In this document: one piece after another, positions 1 to 10,227 of the stretch | Layout of the letters: the number at the start of each line of letters is the position of its first letter | How positions within the stretch are numbered: position 1 is the stretch's first letter | Origin: Ascarosepion bandense | Lineage: Eukaryota; Mollusca; Cephalopoda; Sepiida; Sepiidae | Length of the DNA stretch: 64,000 nt | Direction: 5' to 3' | NCBI GenBank assembly: GCA_037127315.1 | Contig: JBBBDQ010001122.1 | Span: 6,608,501-6,672,500 of the forward strand | Notes under the pieces: generated by a model | Databases searched by the model: none | Told to the model about the DNA's origin: nothing | Seen by the model: the letters and a program-made list of their open reading frames with translations, nothing else | Translations under genes and position numbers: made by a program

Positions 1-262
1 TGGCTCTAAGTAGGTATAATTGTAGCCATGATACCATTTACTCAGAGGACTTATTTAGCCTTCAGAATTCAGTTTACGACGAAAAAACTTATTTGATATC
101 GATATCAGGAAATCAAAATTTGACTTACATCCATTCTTTAACTGGAAATAACCATTGCTTTTTAGTCTTTCGTGTCAACGCCCAAAGTGTCTGAGCTCCA
201 GGACCATGGATTAGTTTTAAAGCTTTCATTACACCCGAGCAATGCCGGGCTATACTGCTAGT
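1..262 (+). mobile_element. Helitron 3' end, cut by window start
   Basis: The sequence closely matches 2126-2418, so this is a second copy of the same element whose 5' part lies before the window. It ends in a short GC hairpin (around CCGAGCAATGCCGGGC) a few bases before CTAGT at 258-262 and is followed by T. A hairpin then CTRRT with insertion between A and T is the known Helitron 3' terminus. It has no coding capacity and would be a non-autonomous element. Confidence 0.7.
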
Positions 263-574
263 TTCAAAAATAAATCCAAGTGAAGTTAATATTTTTATTA
301 GATGCATTGAATAGAAAATATATTCCAACTAGAATACTAATTTTGATTCACCCCAAAGATAATATGAAGTTTTTAAGGATATCCGACGAGTAAAAAATTG
401 TGTAACAATTATAAAAGTTTACAAAAAAGACTAACCAATAAATATGGTCTTATACGCTTTGTTAGGTTATAATTAATAAAAAGAAAATAGATGACACTTC
501 TGAGGAAAAATTAAAGAACAAAATTTGCATTGTTTATAGAAAATCATACTAAAACTACAGCACTCTATAAGATT
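263..574 (-). other. possible 3' UTR and poly(A) signal of the 575-929 exon
   Basis: This AT-rich non-repetitive stretch follows, on the minus strand, the stop codon at 575-577. An AATAAA hexamer lies at 294-299 on the minus strand, about 280 bases past the stop. It is consistent with a 3' UTR, but hexamers are common in AT-rich DNA, so support is weak. Confidence 0.25.
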
Positions 575-929
575 CTACATCACAATACGGTTAAATTGTT
601 CAGTATAATTTCCCTTTGAAGTAAATGAAAGTCTTATTTGTTGCCACAACGATTTAATAATAATGTACTTGTGCCTTGTTTCTTGTCCATATAAAATTTG
701 TATAGAATCAGTAGTGGATTTAACTGCTCTTTTCAAACCTTGCGAATGTACAGGAAAATTCGGCAGGTCCCACGTCGTTATATTGATTAGAACCCCTTGC
801 AGTACATTATTTGGAAAACCTTCTGAGGGCACAGGGTCACAAACACCGATTTCTGAGAGGTTAATCAAATTTAACCAGGGTGACGCTTTAGAATTGAATG
901 TGATTTTTAAAAACTTATTCTTGGGTAAC
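575..929 (-). CDS. candidate 3'-terminal exon of an unidentified protein gene
   Basis: An open frame of 129 codons (575-964) ends in TAG at 575-577. It is the longest open frame here that is neither a simple repeat nor a recognised transposon. Inside it, a pyrimidine run followed by CAG at 930-932 makes a good splice acceptor, so the exon probably starts at 929 in phase 2 with about 117 codons. Features seen include LPNFPVHSQGLKRAVKST and, further on, YGQETRHKY and FTSKGNYTEQF. From memory, that order (H-T/S-Q, then VER-VK, then a G-x-E-x-R block, then F-x-S/T-K) resembles the C-terminus of a family of uncharacterised invertebrate proteins, some perhaps transposon-derived. No function is assigned. 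No upstream exon was found; a LINE-A fragment occupies the upstream flank. It could instead be an exon-like remnant of a mobile element. Confidence 0.4.
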
Positions 930-1004
930 CTGAAAAAAAAATCTTTATTGGAAAATTTAGCCATACTTGGTTATATTATTGAGGTGCAATTTGAAATAAA
1001 TGTT

Positions 1005-1262
1005 AAAACAAGTAAACAGAAGGGAATTAGACAGGCGGGAAGTGCGAGAAAAGAAGCTATTGGAGTAGAATTTGCGTTTACAATTTATTGGTTTCACAGT
1101 AAAAGGGTGGAACCTAGTTACTAATCTTGTCGCTCGAGTAAATTCGTATATAGGGGGCACCAGTGAGCTAATTTCATCGGAGCAGAAGCCGTGAAAGTAT
1201 TTGTAGAAGAGACACACGGTAGCCACATTGCGCGGTGAGAAAGTGACTGTATCTGAACTGCC
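1005..1262 (-). mobile_element. LINE-A fragment, end of reverse transcriptase ORF
   Basis: The minus strand encodes a recognisable C-terminal tail of a CR1/L2-type LINE: CLFYKYFHGFCSDE, then FHPFTVKPINCKRKFYSN, then FFSRTSRLSNSLLF. The same residues occur at 38225-38410. The copy is truncated at both ends and frameshifted upstream. LINE-A is the dominant LINE of the window; the clade name rests on the pattern SLCLFY...WNSLP, recalled from CR1/L2-superclade elements. Confidence 0.75.
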
Positions 1263-1702
1263 AAGTCGGGATCGATCATATTACAAGTTATTTAATACAA
1301 ATTAAGTATAAGTAGATGTTTCTTTATCTAATGGACATTTTTTTTAATAAAATCTTCCCTCACCTCCAATTCATCTCACTTCAGTATTGAGAAAAGAATA
1401 TTTTCTGGAAACAAGGTGAAAGCAGTATGCTGTAATCTTTTAATGCAACATTCGGTATTTCAGTTAGGTTATTTTATTCTTTGGATCATGAAGAAGAAAT
1501 ACAGTTGTTGGTTATGGAGTCTATTATTCTTTTAATTTGAATCAACCAACTGCATAAAATTCAAATAATAATTTTATAAGGTTGTCTTATAAGAATTTTA
1601 CTGGTCATCGGAATGAACTTCCAACGCTCTAATTATGAACCTAAACTTAATTTTTAAACTCATTTTCCCAAACTGGTAACGATTTGGAAAAACAATTGTA
1701 TA
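1263..1702. other. AT-rich unassigned sequence
   Basis: About 440 bases with no open frame, tandem structure or recognised element on either strand. Confidence 0.5.
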
Positions 1703-1723
1703 TCTAAACTTATTTATAAATGG

Positions 1724-1767
<44 letters not shown>

Positions 1768-2418
1768 ATGTGTGCGTCTGTGTGTGTGTGTGTGTGTCCG
1801 TTACCGATAGACTCCGAAACGTCTGAACCGATTTTCTTGAAAATTTTACTCAGTTGTACTATAAGTGTCTGCAAGTGATCTTAGCTAGGTTTTGTGTCGA
1901 GGTAACACCGATAAATATCGAAAATCGATAATCGAAAAAATCGGGTTATAGAAGGAGTGCTCCGATTTTAATCAAATTTGATACACTCATAGACAAAAAC
2001 ATAAGTAATGATATTTAGAAGTTTCAAGGTTGCAGTTCTTACAATAGTCCAGAAAATCGATAATATATACCGGGTCTGATCAAAATCAGTTTTTCACCCT
2101 CTTTATTTTAGTTTTTGCTTCGGGTTTGGCTCTAAGTAGGTATAATTGTAGTTCTTAGTCTCAGCTATGATACCATTTACTCAGAGGACTTATTTAGCCT
2201 TCAAAATTCAGTTTACAACGAAAAAACCTATTTGATATCGATACCAGGAAATCAAAATTTGACTTACATCCATTCATTTTTCTTTCAGTCTACGGTTTTG
2301 CTTTAACTGGAAACAACTATTGCTTTTTAGTTTTTCGTACCAACGTCCAAAAAGTCTGAGCTCCAGGACCATTTAAATCTTTCATTACACCCGAGCAACG
2401 CCGGACTATACTGCTAGT
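1703..2418 (+). mobile_element. non-autonomous Helitron (716 bp)
   Basis: It starts with TC after an A (TCTAAACTTATTTATAAATG), a decayed version of the 5' end seen at 53609. It ends with a CCG...CCGG hairpin and CTAGT at 2414-2418, followed by T. A GT microsatellite at 1731-1797 sits near the 5' end. No Rep/helicase coding sequence is present. The 3' 290 bp repeat at 1-262. Confidence 0.7.
1731..1797 (+). repeat. (GT)n microsatellite
   Basis: Dinucleotide run with a few GC/CT interruptions, internal to the Helitron at 1703-2418. Confidence 0.95.
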
Positions 2419-2449
2419 TTGTCTATACTTTTAAGATGAAGTAGTATTT

Positions 2450-2606
2450 GCATTGTTTACATTGTTTGAACTGTTGTCCTAATCTTTATTACCATATTCA
2501 CGACGTGAATTCAATCACCTGAAGAATGCCGGGGCGTACAACGACGGAAATGTCATGAATATCGCAATAAAGATGAGGACAACAATCCGAACAATGTAAA
2601 TAATGA
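2450..2606. repeat. M5: imperfect inverted repeat, about 60-bp arms
   Basis: The left arm (ACATTGTTTGAACTGTTGTC...) is the reverse complement of the right arm (...GACAACAATCCGAACAATGT) with scattered mismatches. Arms meet around an ACGACG core. It could be a foldback MITE or the stem-loop of a retroelement 3' UTR. Confidence 0.6.
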
Positions 2607-2969
2607 AACTATTTTGTGTCGTTATTCATCAGGGCGAACCCAAACTTTCAAATTTAGTGCAATACCCACGGTTTCAAAATCGACTGGCCCTATTCGACCA
2701 GTCGAGTCACCTTTGTAAATAAAATCAAAAAAAAAAAAAGAAAAAAAAAAGAAAAGAAAATGAAACGTTTTTTTTTTGTTTTAATTCTAAACTTGGAATC
2801 AGTAATTTTGAAAAAGCGTTAAAGAACTTTATATTTCGCTGGCCTATCGTTTTGTTCCTTAATGGCAACCACTTTACATTAATGTTGCATGTTAGCTGAT
2901 TTTTATTCGACGTATGCTTAATTTTATAAAAATTCTTAGTTTGAATATTCTGATTTTGCTTTACTAAGC
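2607..2969. other. AT-rich sequence with an A-tract
   Basis: An interrupted A-tract at about 2727-2765 is followed by a T-run. No gene or known repeat recognised. Confidence 0.5.
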
Positions 2970-3085
2970 GCAATTCAGATGCGGCACAAGGCCGTAAGTA
3001 TAGCGCACCCAGTCAGGGTCAAACTCACTATTCAATCGTGACTAATCTAACGAGCTAAGGTTGCTATCAATTAAATCACGTTCAG
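2970..3085 (-). mobile_element. SINE-D fragment (tRNA-derived)
   Basis: Similar to 39895-39995: both carry a CACAAGGCCG motif and then, on the minus strand, a degraded tRNA B-box-like segment. Only the promoter half is recognisable and it is strongly decayed. Confidence 0.4.
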
Positions 3086-3117
3086 ATGCCTCAAAATCTG
3101 GCTTACAAGTTTTTTTT

Positions 3118-3412
3118 TTATAATCTTTTCAGTCCAAGCAAGGCAAGACTGCCACTAGTGTGCAGGGGGCTACACACACACACACACACATACACGCGCG
3201 CGCACACACACAAAGAGTACAGGGGATACCGAAGAAAGGATGGGTCTTTTGGAGATTTTAGCTATCAGGGAAGCAAGTATACGGAAAGGAGTTCACCAGA
3301 CTTGAAGTGCGAGAAAAGAAACTGTTAGAGAAGAAGTAACGGTTACATTTGACAATTTTGACGGCAAAAGGGTGGGACCTAGATGCCAATCTAGTACTAA
3401 ATTCATGTAGCC
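3118..3412 (-). mobile_element. LINE-A 3' end with internal (CA)n
   Basis: On the minus strand it holds the end of the LINE-A ORF, the 3' UTR and the tail (GCAAGGCAAGACTGCCACT read on plus), ending in a T-run at 3110-3120. A CA/CG microsatellite at about 3172-3211 interrupts the 3' UTR. Confidence 0.65.
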
Positions 3413-3996
3413 GGAGCACAAGTCTTTCAATTTCCATCTCTTACAATGTATAAAAACATCAGGTGCAATTTTAATAAAGGTTTTTGCTTATCTTTGCTTT
3501 AAGACATGTATGTTAAATTACAAGAAATGGCAGACTGTTTTTTTTTTCATCTTGTATTCTTAACTTTTCTTTTTCGTTGTTTCATTTTTACTCTTTTACC
3601 TTTTTTATAATTTGATGTGTTATTATCATCTAGTGGTCGTGAGATCAATCCTTGGATCTGGTAGTGACGAACCAAATCCAACATGAAAGAACAATAACTG
3701 ATTTCACAGGATATTTCGCAATAATCAACAAGATAATCCATATCAGTCAATCAATGGACACATGATGATGACCAGAGGGTACTTAGTCTAAACGTTGTGT
3801 TTATTATAACATTTATATCAACCAAGATGAGAAAAATACTTCAAAATAATTCCAAGATTATTTTTTTATATATATTAATTGTGTAGTTTTCCTTATTTTT
3901 TAAATTCTTTTTTCATTCCTTCCTTCCTTTTCCCTGTCATAATAATGTTTTGTTTTCCTCTCTACTTCTTTCTCACATTTCTTTGGTATTCTTTAA
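3413..3996. other. AT-rich unassigned sequence
   Basis: About 580 bases, T-rich, with CCTT and TTTTT runs near 3900-3960. No supportable gene; a 67-codon minus-strand frame at 3547-3750 shows no family features. Confidence 0.5.
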
Positions 3997-4232
3997 TCAG
4001 CTAAGTGTCATACGTAATACATTGACCGGGTAGTGCGGTAGACTGGTTGCTAACCAAGGCTATAGAACCCAATTGGTTCTACTAGTTAACACGTAGCTGG
4101 AGATAGAAGCGCCAAATTAATACTTTTCCCAAGGGTATTTGGGCATAAGTAAATGCAACGAATTCAATTGGAATTAGAACTCGGCTCTCCGATTTCTCGT
4201 TCCGAGCCGATATCCACTGCACCACAATGCAC
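3997..4232 (-). mobile_element. SINE-A copy (tRNA-derived SINE), internally deleted
   Basis: SINE-A is about 300 bp. Its head has an A box (TGGTGCAGTGG) and a B box (GTTCGAATTCC); then a unique body; then a 3' end around CAGTCAGTTAAGTG. In this minus-strand copy the middle, normally containing GATCATGTCTCGAAAGAGAC, is missing. Confidence 0.8.
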
Positions 4233-4259
4233 AACTTTCATTTTGCTTGGTACTTTCTT

Positions 4260-4499
4260 TTGGTTTCTTTTTCGATTTTATCTTTTTTTTTTTTCTATTG
4301 AGTATTTTAAAAAATTATTTTTTGTTTTTTTCTCGTTCTTTTCTATTTCTTTTTTTCTATTTCTTTTTGTAGTTTTATTTCCATTTTTCTAATGTTTTTT
4401 TCTTGCATTCGTTCATTATTTTTTCTTGTCATATTAATAACTCTTTTCTTTTCTTTTTCTTATTGCTTCTCTCATACTTTTTTCCGTATTCGGACATTT

Positions 4500-4535
<36 letters not shown>

Positions 4536-4603
4536 TCGTTTTCTTCATTAGTTTCTTTATTTCACTCCCGATATTATTTCTTTGCATTTTTCTATTCCCT
4601 TAG

Positions 4604-4651
<48 letters not shown>

Positions 4652-4678
4652 TTTGCTTTCCCCGATATTATTTAATTC

Positions 4679-4729
<51 letters not shown>

Positions 4730-4791
4730 TCGTTTTCTTCATTAGTTTTTTTTATTTCTCTCCCGATATTATTTCTTTACATTTTTCTATT

Positions 4792-4839
<48 letters not shown>

Positions 4840-4866
4840 TTTGCTTTCCCCGATATTATTTAATTC

Positions 4867-4905
<39 letters not shown>

Positions 4906-4967
4906 TCGTTTTCTTCATTAGTTTTTTTTATTTCTCTCCCGATATTATTTCTTTACATTTTTCTATT

Positions 4968-5019
<52 letters not shown>

Positions 5020-5054
5020 TCCCCGATATTATTTAATTCCTTTTTTTCTATTTT

Positions 5055-5110
<56 letters not shown>

Positions 5111-5172
5111 TTTCTTCATTAGTTTTTTTTATTTCTCTCCCGATATTATTTCTTTACATTTTTCTATTCTTT

Positions 5173-5204
<32 letters not shown>

Positions 5205-5273
5205 TCGTTTTCTTCATTAGTTTCTTTATTTCACTCCCGATATTATTTCTTTGCATTTTTCTATTCCCTTATT

Positions 5274-5321
<48 letters not shown>

Positions 5322-5381
5322 TCGTTTTCTTCATTAGTTTTTTTATTTCTCTCCCGATATTATTTCTTTACATTTTTCTAT

Positions 5382-5425
<44 letters not shown>

Positions 5426-5452
5426 TTTGCTTTCCCCGATATTATTTAATTC

Positions 5453-5495
<43 letters not shown>

Positions 5496-5561
5496 TCGTT
5501 TTCTTCATTAGTTTTTTTATTTCTCTCCCGATATTATTTCTTTACATTTTTCTATTCTTTT

Positions 5562-5592
<31 letters not shown>

Positions 5593-5650
5593 GTTTGTTT
5601 GTTTGTTTGTTTCTTTCTTTCTTTTTGCTTTCCCCGATATTATTTAATTC

Positions 5651-5681
<31 letters not shown>

Positions 5682-5746
5682 TCGTTTTCTTCATTAGTTT
5701 TTTTATTTCTCTCCCGATATTATTTCTTTACATTTTTCTATTCTTT

Positions 5747-5778
<32 letters not shown>

Positions 5779-5846
5779 TCGTTTTCTTCATTACTTTCTT
5801 TATTTCACTCCCGATATTATTTCTTTGCATTTTTCTATTCCCTTAT

Positions 5847-5890
<44 letters not shown>

Positions 5891-5959
5891 TCGTTTTCTT
5901 CATTAGTTTCTTTTTTTCTTTCCCCGATATTATTTAATTCCTTTTTTCTATTCCGTTAT

Positions 5960-5999
<40 letters not shown>

Positions 6000-6090
6000 T
6001 TGTTTTCTTCATTAGTTTCTTTTTTTCTTTCCCCGATATTATTTCTTTACATTTTTCCTTTCTGTTATTCTTTCTTTCTTTCGTCGACTT
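4260..6090 (+). repeat. long (CTTT)n array with two alternating spacer cassettes
   Basis: Roughly 1.6 kb of CTTT repeats from about 4498, preceded by T-rich sequence. The runs are interrupted about 16 times by cassettes centred on CCGATATTATT (for example 4568, 4661, 4760, 4849, 4938, 5021, 5139, 5236). One cassette type reads TTCTTCATTAG...CTCCCGATATTATTTC; the other reads GCTTTCCCCGATATTATTT. The types tend to alternate, giving a higher-order period near 90-118 bp. Long open frames across it reflect repeat translation only. Confidence 0.95.
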
Positions 6091-6109
6091 TTATCAATAT
6101 AGACAGAAA

Positions 6110-6152
6110 ATGAATGAATGAATGAATGAATGAAAGAAAGAAAGAAAGAAAG
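6110..6152 (+). repeat. (GAAT)n/(GAAA)n closing the CTTT array
   Basis: Short GAAT then GAAA run, purine-rich and complementary in sense to the preceding CTTT array, so the locus could fold back on itself. Confidence 0.85.
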
Positions 6153-6356
6153 ATGAAAATTAACAGAAATTAACAGAGTCTGTCGCATTGGGTGAACGTG
6201 AGAGCGTTCACAGCTCACAACAGCCGCGAAAAATGCTTCAAAAGAGTTAAAAGTGAGGAAGAGAAAACAAAGTTAAGGAGACGGAAGCTGAGTAGGGTTC
6301 CACCTTGGTGGCAGTTGATGAAAGGGTTGCGGCTAGGACGCTAAATACGTTTTCAC
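6153..6356. other. short non-repetitive segment
   Basis: About 200 bases of mixed composition between simple repeats. No gene or RNA recognised. Confidence 0.4.
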
Positions 6357-6497
6357 TGTGTGTGTGTGTGTGTGTGTGTCTTTGTGCGTGTGTGCGTGTG
6401 TGTGTTAAACAAGTTAGGGATAGTAAGCTATAAGCGCGTAAATACGAACGCACACAACATTTTTCTCACTCTTTCTCTCTCGCTTTCTCTCTCTCTC

Positions 6498-6575
<78 letters not shown>
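6357..6575 (+). repeat. compound microsatellites (TG)n, (CT)n, (TA)n, (TG)n
   Basis: A TG run at 6357-6404 is followed by CT, TA and TG runs at about 6471-6574. Overlapping open frames are artefacts of the dinucleotides. Confidence 0.95.
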
Positions 6576-6576
<1 letters not shown>

Positions 6577-6814
6577 ATTTTTACTGTTATTAGCGTGTTC
6601 ACCTCGTAAGCCATCAATAACGTGTTCGTCCTTTGCTATGGACAATATAAATCCTGACACTGTACCATTTCCTATGTCGTTCAGGTTTTAGGAATTAAAA
6701 AGAAAAGAAAAGAACAAAAAAAAAAAAATAGAAGATAAAAATCTAACCTGCGACCCCTACCAGCATAGGGTTTAAAGTCCTGCCGAATGACACACATTTT
6801 CGTAACAAAATTTA

Positions 6815-6945
6815 TCGTAAATAATCAGGCGGGTAGAAATAAATAAACTGTTTGATTAAAAACAGAATATCTACTCAAATACGAGTATCGATTAAAAATA
6901 ATGTTCAAACAAATAAATTAAATATTAAATGATAATTCCTCTTTT
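6815..6945. mobile_element. M1 palindromic element, half copy
   Basis: Contains the M1 terminal arm (AAATACGAGTATC...ATTAAAAATAATGTTCAAAC) found at both ends of the fuller copies at 17735-18012, 42698-42972 and 50488-50785. Only one arm is present. Confidence 0.6.
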
Positions 6946-7904
6946 CATCATGAAAATAACTCAAAATTAAGAAATTAATTTTGCCTTTTCTGAAATTAAT
7001 CCAATTTGTGTTGAAAATATCAAATTTGTTTTTGGTCTATCCATGCGTTTTCCGTATAGACAATATATGTTATTAAATTAATATATATATATATATTGAT
7101 GCATGTTTCATTAAAATCATATAGACAAGTTTTGTCGATTTATTTTAAGTAATTTTTTTCTCAAATCGTCTGATAAGCTTAATAGCATTATCGTTCAAAG
7201 AATACAGAAAATCACAATATTGATACGTTTTTTATTTAATCCTTTCTGAGCTTTCGGCTTACATTAACCATTATCAAAGATAACCATTGTATTGAGTGTA
7301 TTCTTGGACGAACGATAGTAGTAGTCGTATATTTTGTTTGTATGGAAGATTTTCAAAGCAACGGCGAACACGTGCGTGCGTATTATATATATATATATAT
7401 ATAAAGTGTGGCCACTGAAAGACTGAATGATATAGAGCACTACTGAGCATCTTGGGTAGTAATTTTTGAACCATTTGAATCTTGTATGGAAAAATATTTA
7501 AATTCAGTTTAACAATCTTCTTAAACGATGTTCTGGCGATGCCTAGTTGAGTAGAGCGATGACGGGTAGAAGCTGATAGATCCTCAAGGACACTTCACTC
7601 TACATCTTCCACCGCTGTGTCAGTGCGCTTTGGCCTCCTTCCGGAAAAATCACTGACTGATCCAGTTCGTTTCTAAATCTAGGACCATATTGCCATCTTC
7701 AGCCTAAATTTGACCTCCTCACAAAGAACACTGAAATTGAATTTGTACACCAGTCATTAAGCCAACTGGAAAATAATAAATTAATGAAACGTCACCCAAA
7801 CCTCATAGATTTTTTTCAAGGGTCGAAAAGACCGTACTCCCCGCAAAGCTATAATAACATTTCAACAATAAAACTCAAAATTCCCTCGAAACAATAAAAA
7901 AAAA
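6946..7904. other. AT-rich sequence with a possible Penelope-like 3' tail
   Basis: AT runs at about 7080-7098 and 7383-7402. The segment 7235-7290 (GAGCTTTCGGCTTACATTAACC) resembles the 3' end of the Penelope-like element at 10230-10270 and probably comes from a related copy. No gene recognised. Confidence 0.4.
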
Positions 7905-8290
7905 ACGGTAAATTTTTGATTTGTTCCCCGAAGGCCTTTACCCCTTCAGATCTTTCCAAAACATCCTTATTTCCGTGTAAATGTATATGCTAAACTAAAA
8001 TCGATAATTGTTTATTGACGAAACTTTCCTTTATTTCAAGTTAACGACCAGAAAAATATCGAACTTCTTGTCGCTGTTTATTTCACCCCGTAACCACGCT
8101 TCAAAAATGTTATTCACTGCAGAGTGACTTCACGCGTAGTTTGCCGATTTTTCAGATAATTGCTCAAAGGAAGTAAATAGGCCGAAATAAGTATCCTACG
8201 CCTCAAGTCATTCAGCGGTGAATCAGATATGAGAACGGTGGTAAGGGGTGAGATGTAGTTCGATATTTTGCACATGGAATGAGAATAATA
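7905..8290 (-). mobile_element. M2 foldback element, truncated copy
   Basis: It matches the longer element at 51072-51657 in inverted orientation: one arm (CCCCGAAGGCC...), then the internal segments with CTTCTTGTCGCTGT and CTACGCCTCAAGTCATTCAGC. The second arm is missing. No transposase is present, so it is a non-autonomous DNA element. Confidence 0.7.
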
Positions 8291-9190
8291 TAACCCACAA
8301 CCACTTCTAAAAGCCATGTAGTTATCTCCCTTTAACAGTTTTTTTCATGCTTTAATACGTGCATGGCCATGGCATTACAAAAAAAAATTCCATAGTGGAT
8401 AATTTTCACGTTCTAATGAACGTTAAGCACATCTGTCAACCGTTACATATGAAGCAAAGAAAAATTGACAGTAATTTTTAGCAACACAGTTTTGTTACCA
8501 CAATTTACACCCTTGAAGATGATCACGGAATGAGATTGAAAGTACTTGGGAACATTGAGAAATGGATAATAAAACCAACCCCTAAAGTTACAGCACATTT
8601 CTTACATCTTTCAGTTATAATACACGAAAGATTACGCGTGAGTACGAACGGATTTTATTAAAAATAAGCAGACATAATGTTTGCAATTTATCTAATCTGA
8701 CTTGCCTAAAAGAGAAATTACTGCCCCCCTACACACACACACACGTGCACACACACACGTTTGTGTGTGTTTCGTTAAAACGACTGGCAAGGAAGATTTT
8801 ATTCATTACTGATTAAATTTTTCTGGTTATAAATCAATTACCTATATTGGCCACACTACCGCTTTTTGGAGTAGACGCCGTACATGACACATGCGCAACA
8901 ACAAGGCAATAAAAAACAATCATTAACCCATAATCTATAACAATCCTTAAGAAAAATTTCAATATCAAAGGCATCTCGCTATAAGAGAGGCACTATATAT
9001 ATTAAACAATTTTCTCTTACTATCAACCTTACGCTAAAAGCATTTTTAAAGCTTAAAAAAATATAGACAGACGCTCACGCGATATCAAGTCGAGCGCGTT
9101 ACGTTATAGCTTTTCAAAAACGTTCGTTTTCAAAAGCACAAAAATTACGATAGAATCAAAGCATGAGGAAAAAATAACAACATCGAAAAA
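8291..9190. other. AT-rich sequence with a dispersed repeat and (CA)n
   Basis: The segment 8630-8730 matches 18130-18215 (AACGGATTTTATTAAAAATA shared), and 8765-8835 resembles 58500-58560. A CA/GT patch lies at 8733-8770. The source elements are not recognised, and nothing else is supported. Confidence 0.5.
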
Positions 9191-9318
9191 ATAACATGCT
9201 TGAAAATGGCAAGTGAAGTGGCTGAAAACTCTTGGAAAGTTAAAAATTATGGCACATTATTACATTCCTTATCTTCAACAAAAAGGAAAAATGAAGAAAG
9301 ATTGCTACCAAAGTATAC

Positions 9319-9321
<3 letters not shown>

Positions 9322-9379
<58 letters not shown>
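9322..9379. repeat. (AT)n microsatellite
   Basis: About 58 bases of uninterrupted AT. The 138-codon frame at 9200-9616 runs through this repeat and then into SINE-A, so it is not treated as a gene. Confidence 0.95.
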
Positions 9380-9380
<1 letters not shown>

Positions 9381-9497
9381 GTATTCATGTATGCATGCAT
9401 AAAGAAAAGTTTGACACCACAGAACTTATAGATTTCCAAACGCAAGAAAGTACTCTTCTTAAAGAGTCCTTTTCAACCAACACTTTGCCAGAAGTAT

Positions 9498-9803
9498 CAG
9501 TCAGTTTTAGTGCCATACGTGATACACGCTTGGGCGATCATGTATGTCTCGAAAGAGACATGACTGACTGGGCAGAAGATTATCCCGCAGTAGGTTGCCA
9601 TTGCTTTCTGCGGTAGACTGGTTACCGAACAAGGCTATAGAACCCAATCTGTCCTGTTATTTAACCCATAACTGGAAGGAATAGACGGATTAATACCTTT
9701 CCCAACGGTATTTGCGCGTAAGTGAATGCAGTGAATTCAACTGGAGTTCGAACTCGGCTCTCCGATTTCTCGTTCAGAGTCGATATCCACTGCGCCACAA
9801 CAT
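9498..9803 (-). mobile_element. SINE-A, near full length
   Basis: The 3' end CAGTCAGTTTTAGTGCC lies at the left and the tRNA-like head (CGATATCCACTGCGCCACAA on plus) at the right. It retains the central GATCATG and the hairpin around CTCGAAAGAGACATG. Confidence 0.9.
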
Positions 9804-9936
9804 TGCTATTAAATATATTAAATTGACATAATAACTGCGAGAAACGAAAAATATAAGGAGGAAGAGAAAAAAGGAACATTATACATTATATTTTTCTTTG
9901 CTCGCTGTGTGAATTGTTATTCTGTCAACATTTTCA

Positions 9937-9938
<2 letters not shown>

Positions 9939-9979
<41 letters not shown>

Positions 9980-10024
9980 AGCCCGTAACAGAATCCTTCT
10001 ACATCTGACAAACATATGTTTGAT

Positions 10025-10095
<71 letters not shown>
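9939..10095. repeat. (TATC)n and (CA)n(TA)n microsatellites
   Basis: TATC run at 9939-9979, then CA at 10025-10038 merging into TA to 10094. Confidence 0.95.
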
Positions 10096-10097
<2 letters not shown>

Positions 10098-10227
10098 ATG
10101 CAGGTTTCATAAAAAAATGACAGACAAGGTATTATTATTAAACTTTTTATATATTTTTTTCATGTGTTCCTATAATTTTTCTTTTCAGAACTTAAATGAT
10201 ATAAGAATTTTTATTAGGTTTTGTACT

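Noticed and set aside
4392..6121. Several 90-160 codon Phe/Ser/Leu-rich frames that look like membrane proteins
   Set aside because: They are CTTT repeat translation; no start context or unique sequence supports a gene.
9200..9616. 138-codon open frame
   Set aside because: It runs through an AT microsatellite and ends in an antisense SINE-A copy; only about 40 codons are unique and they show no motif.
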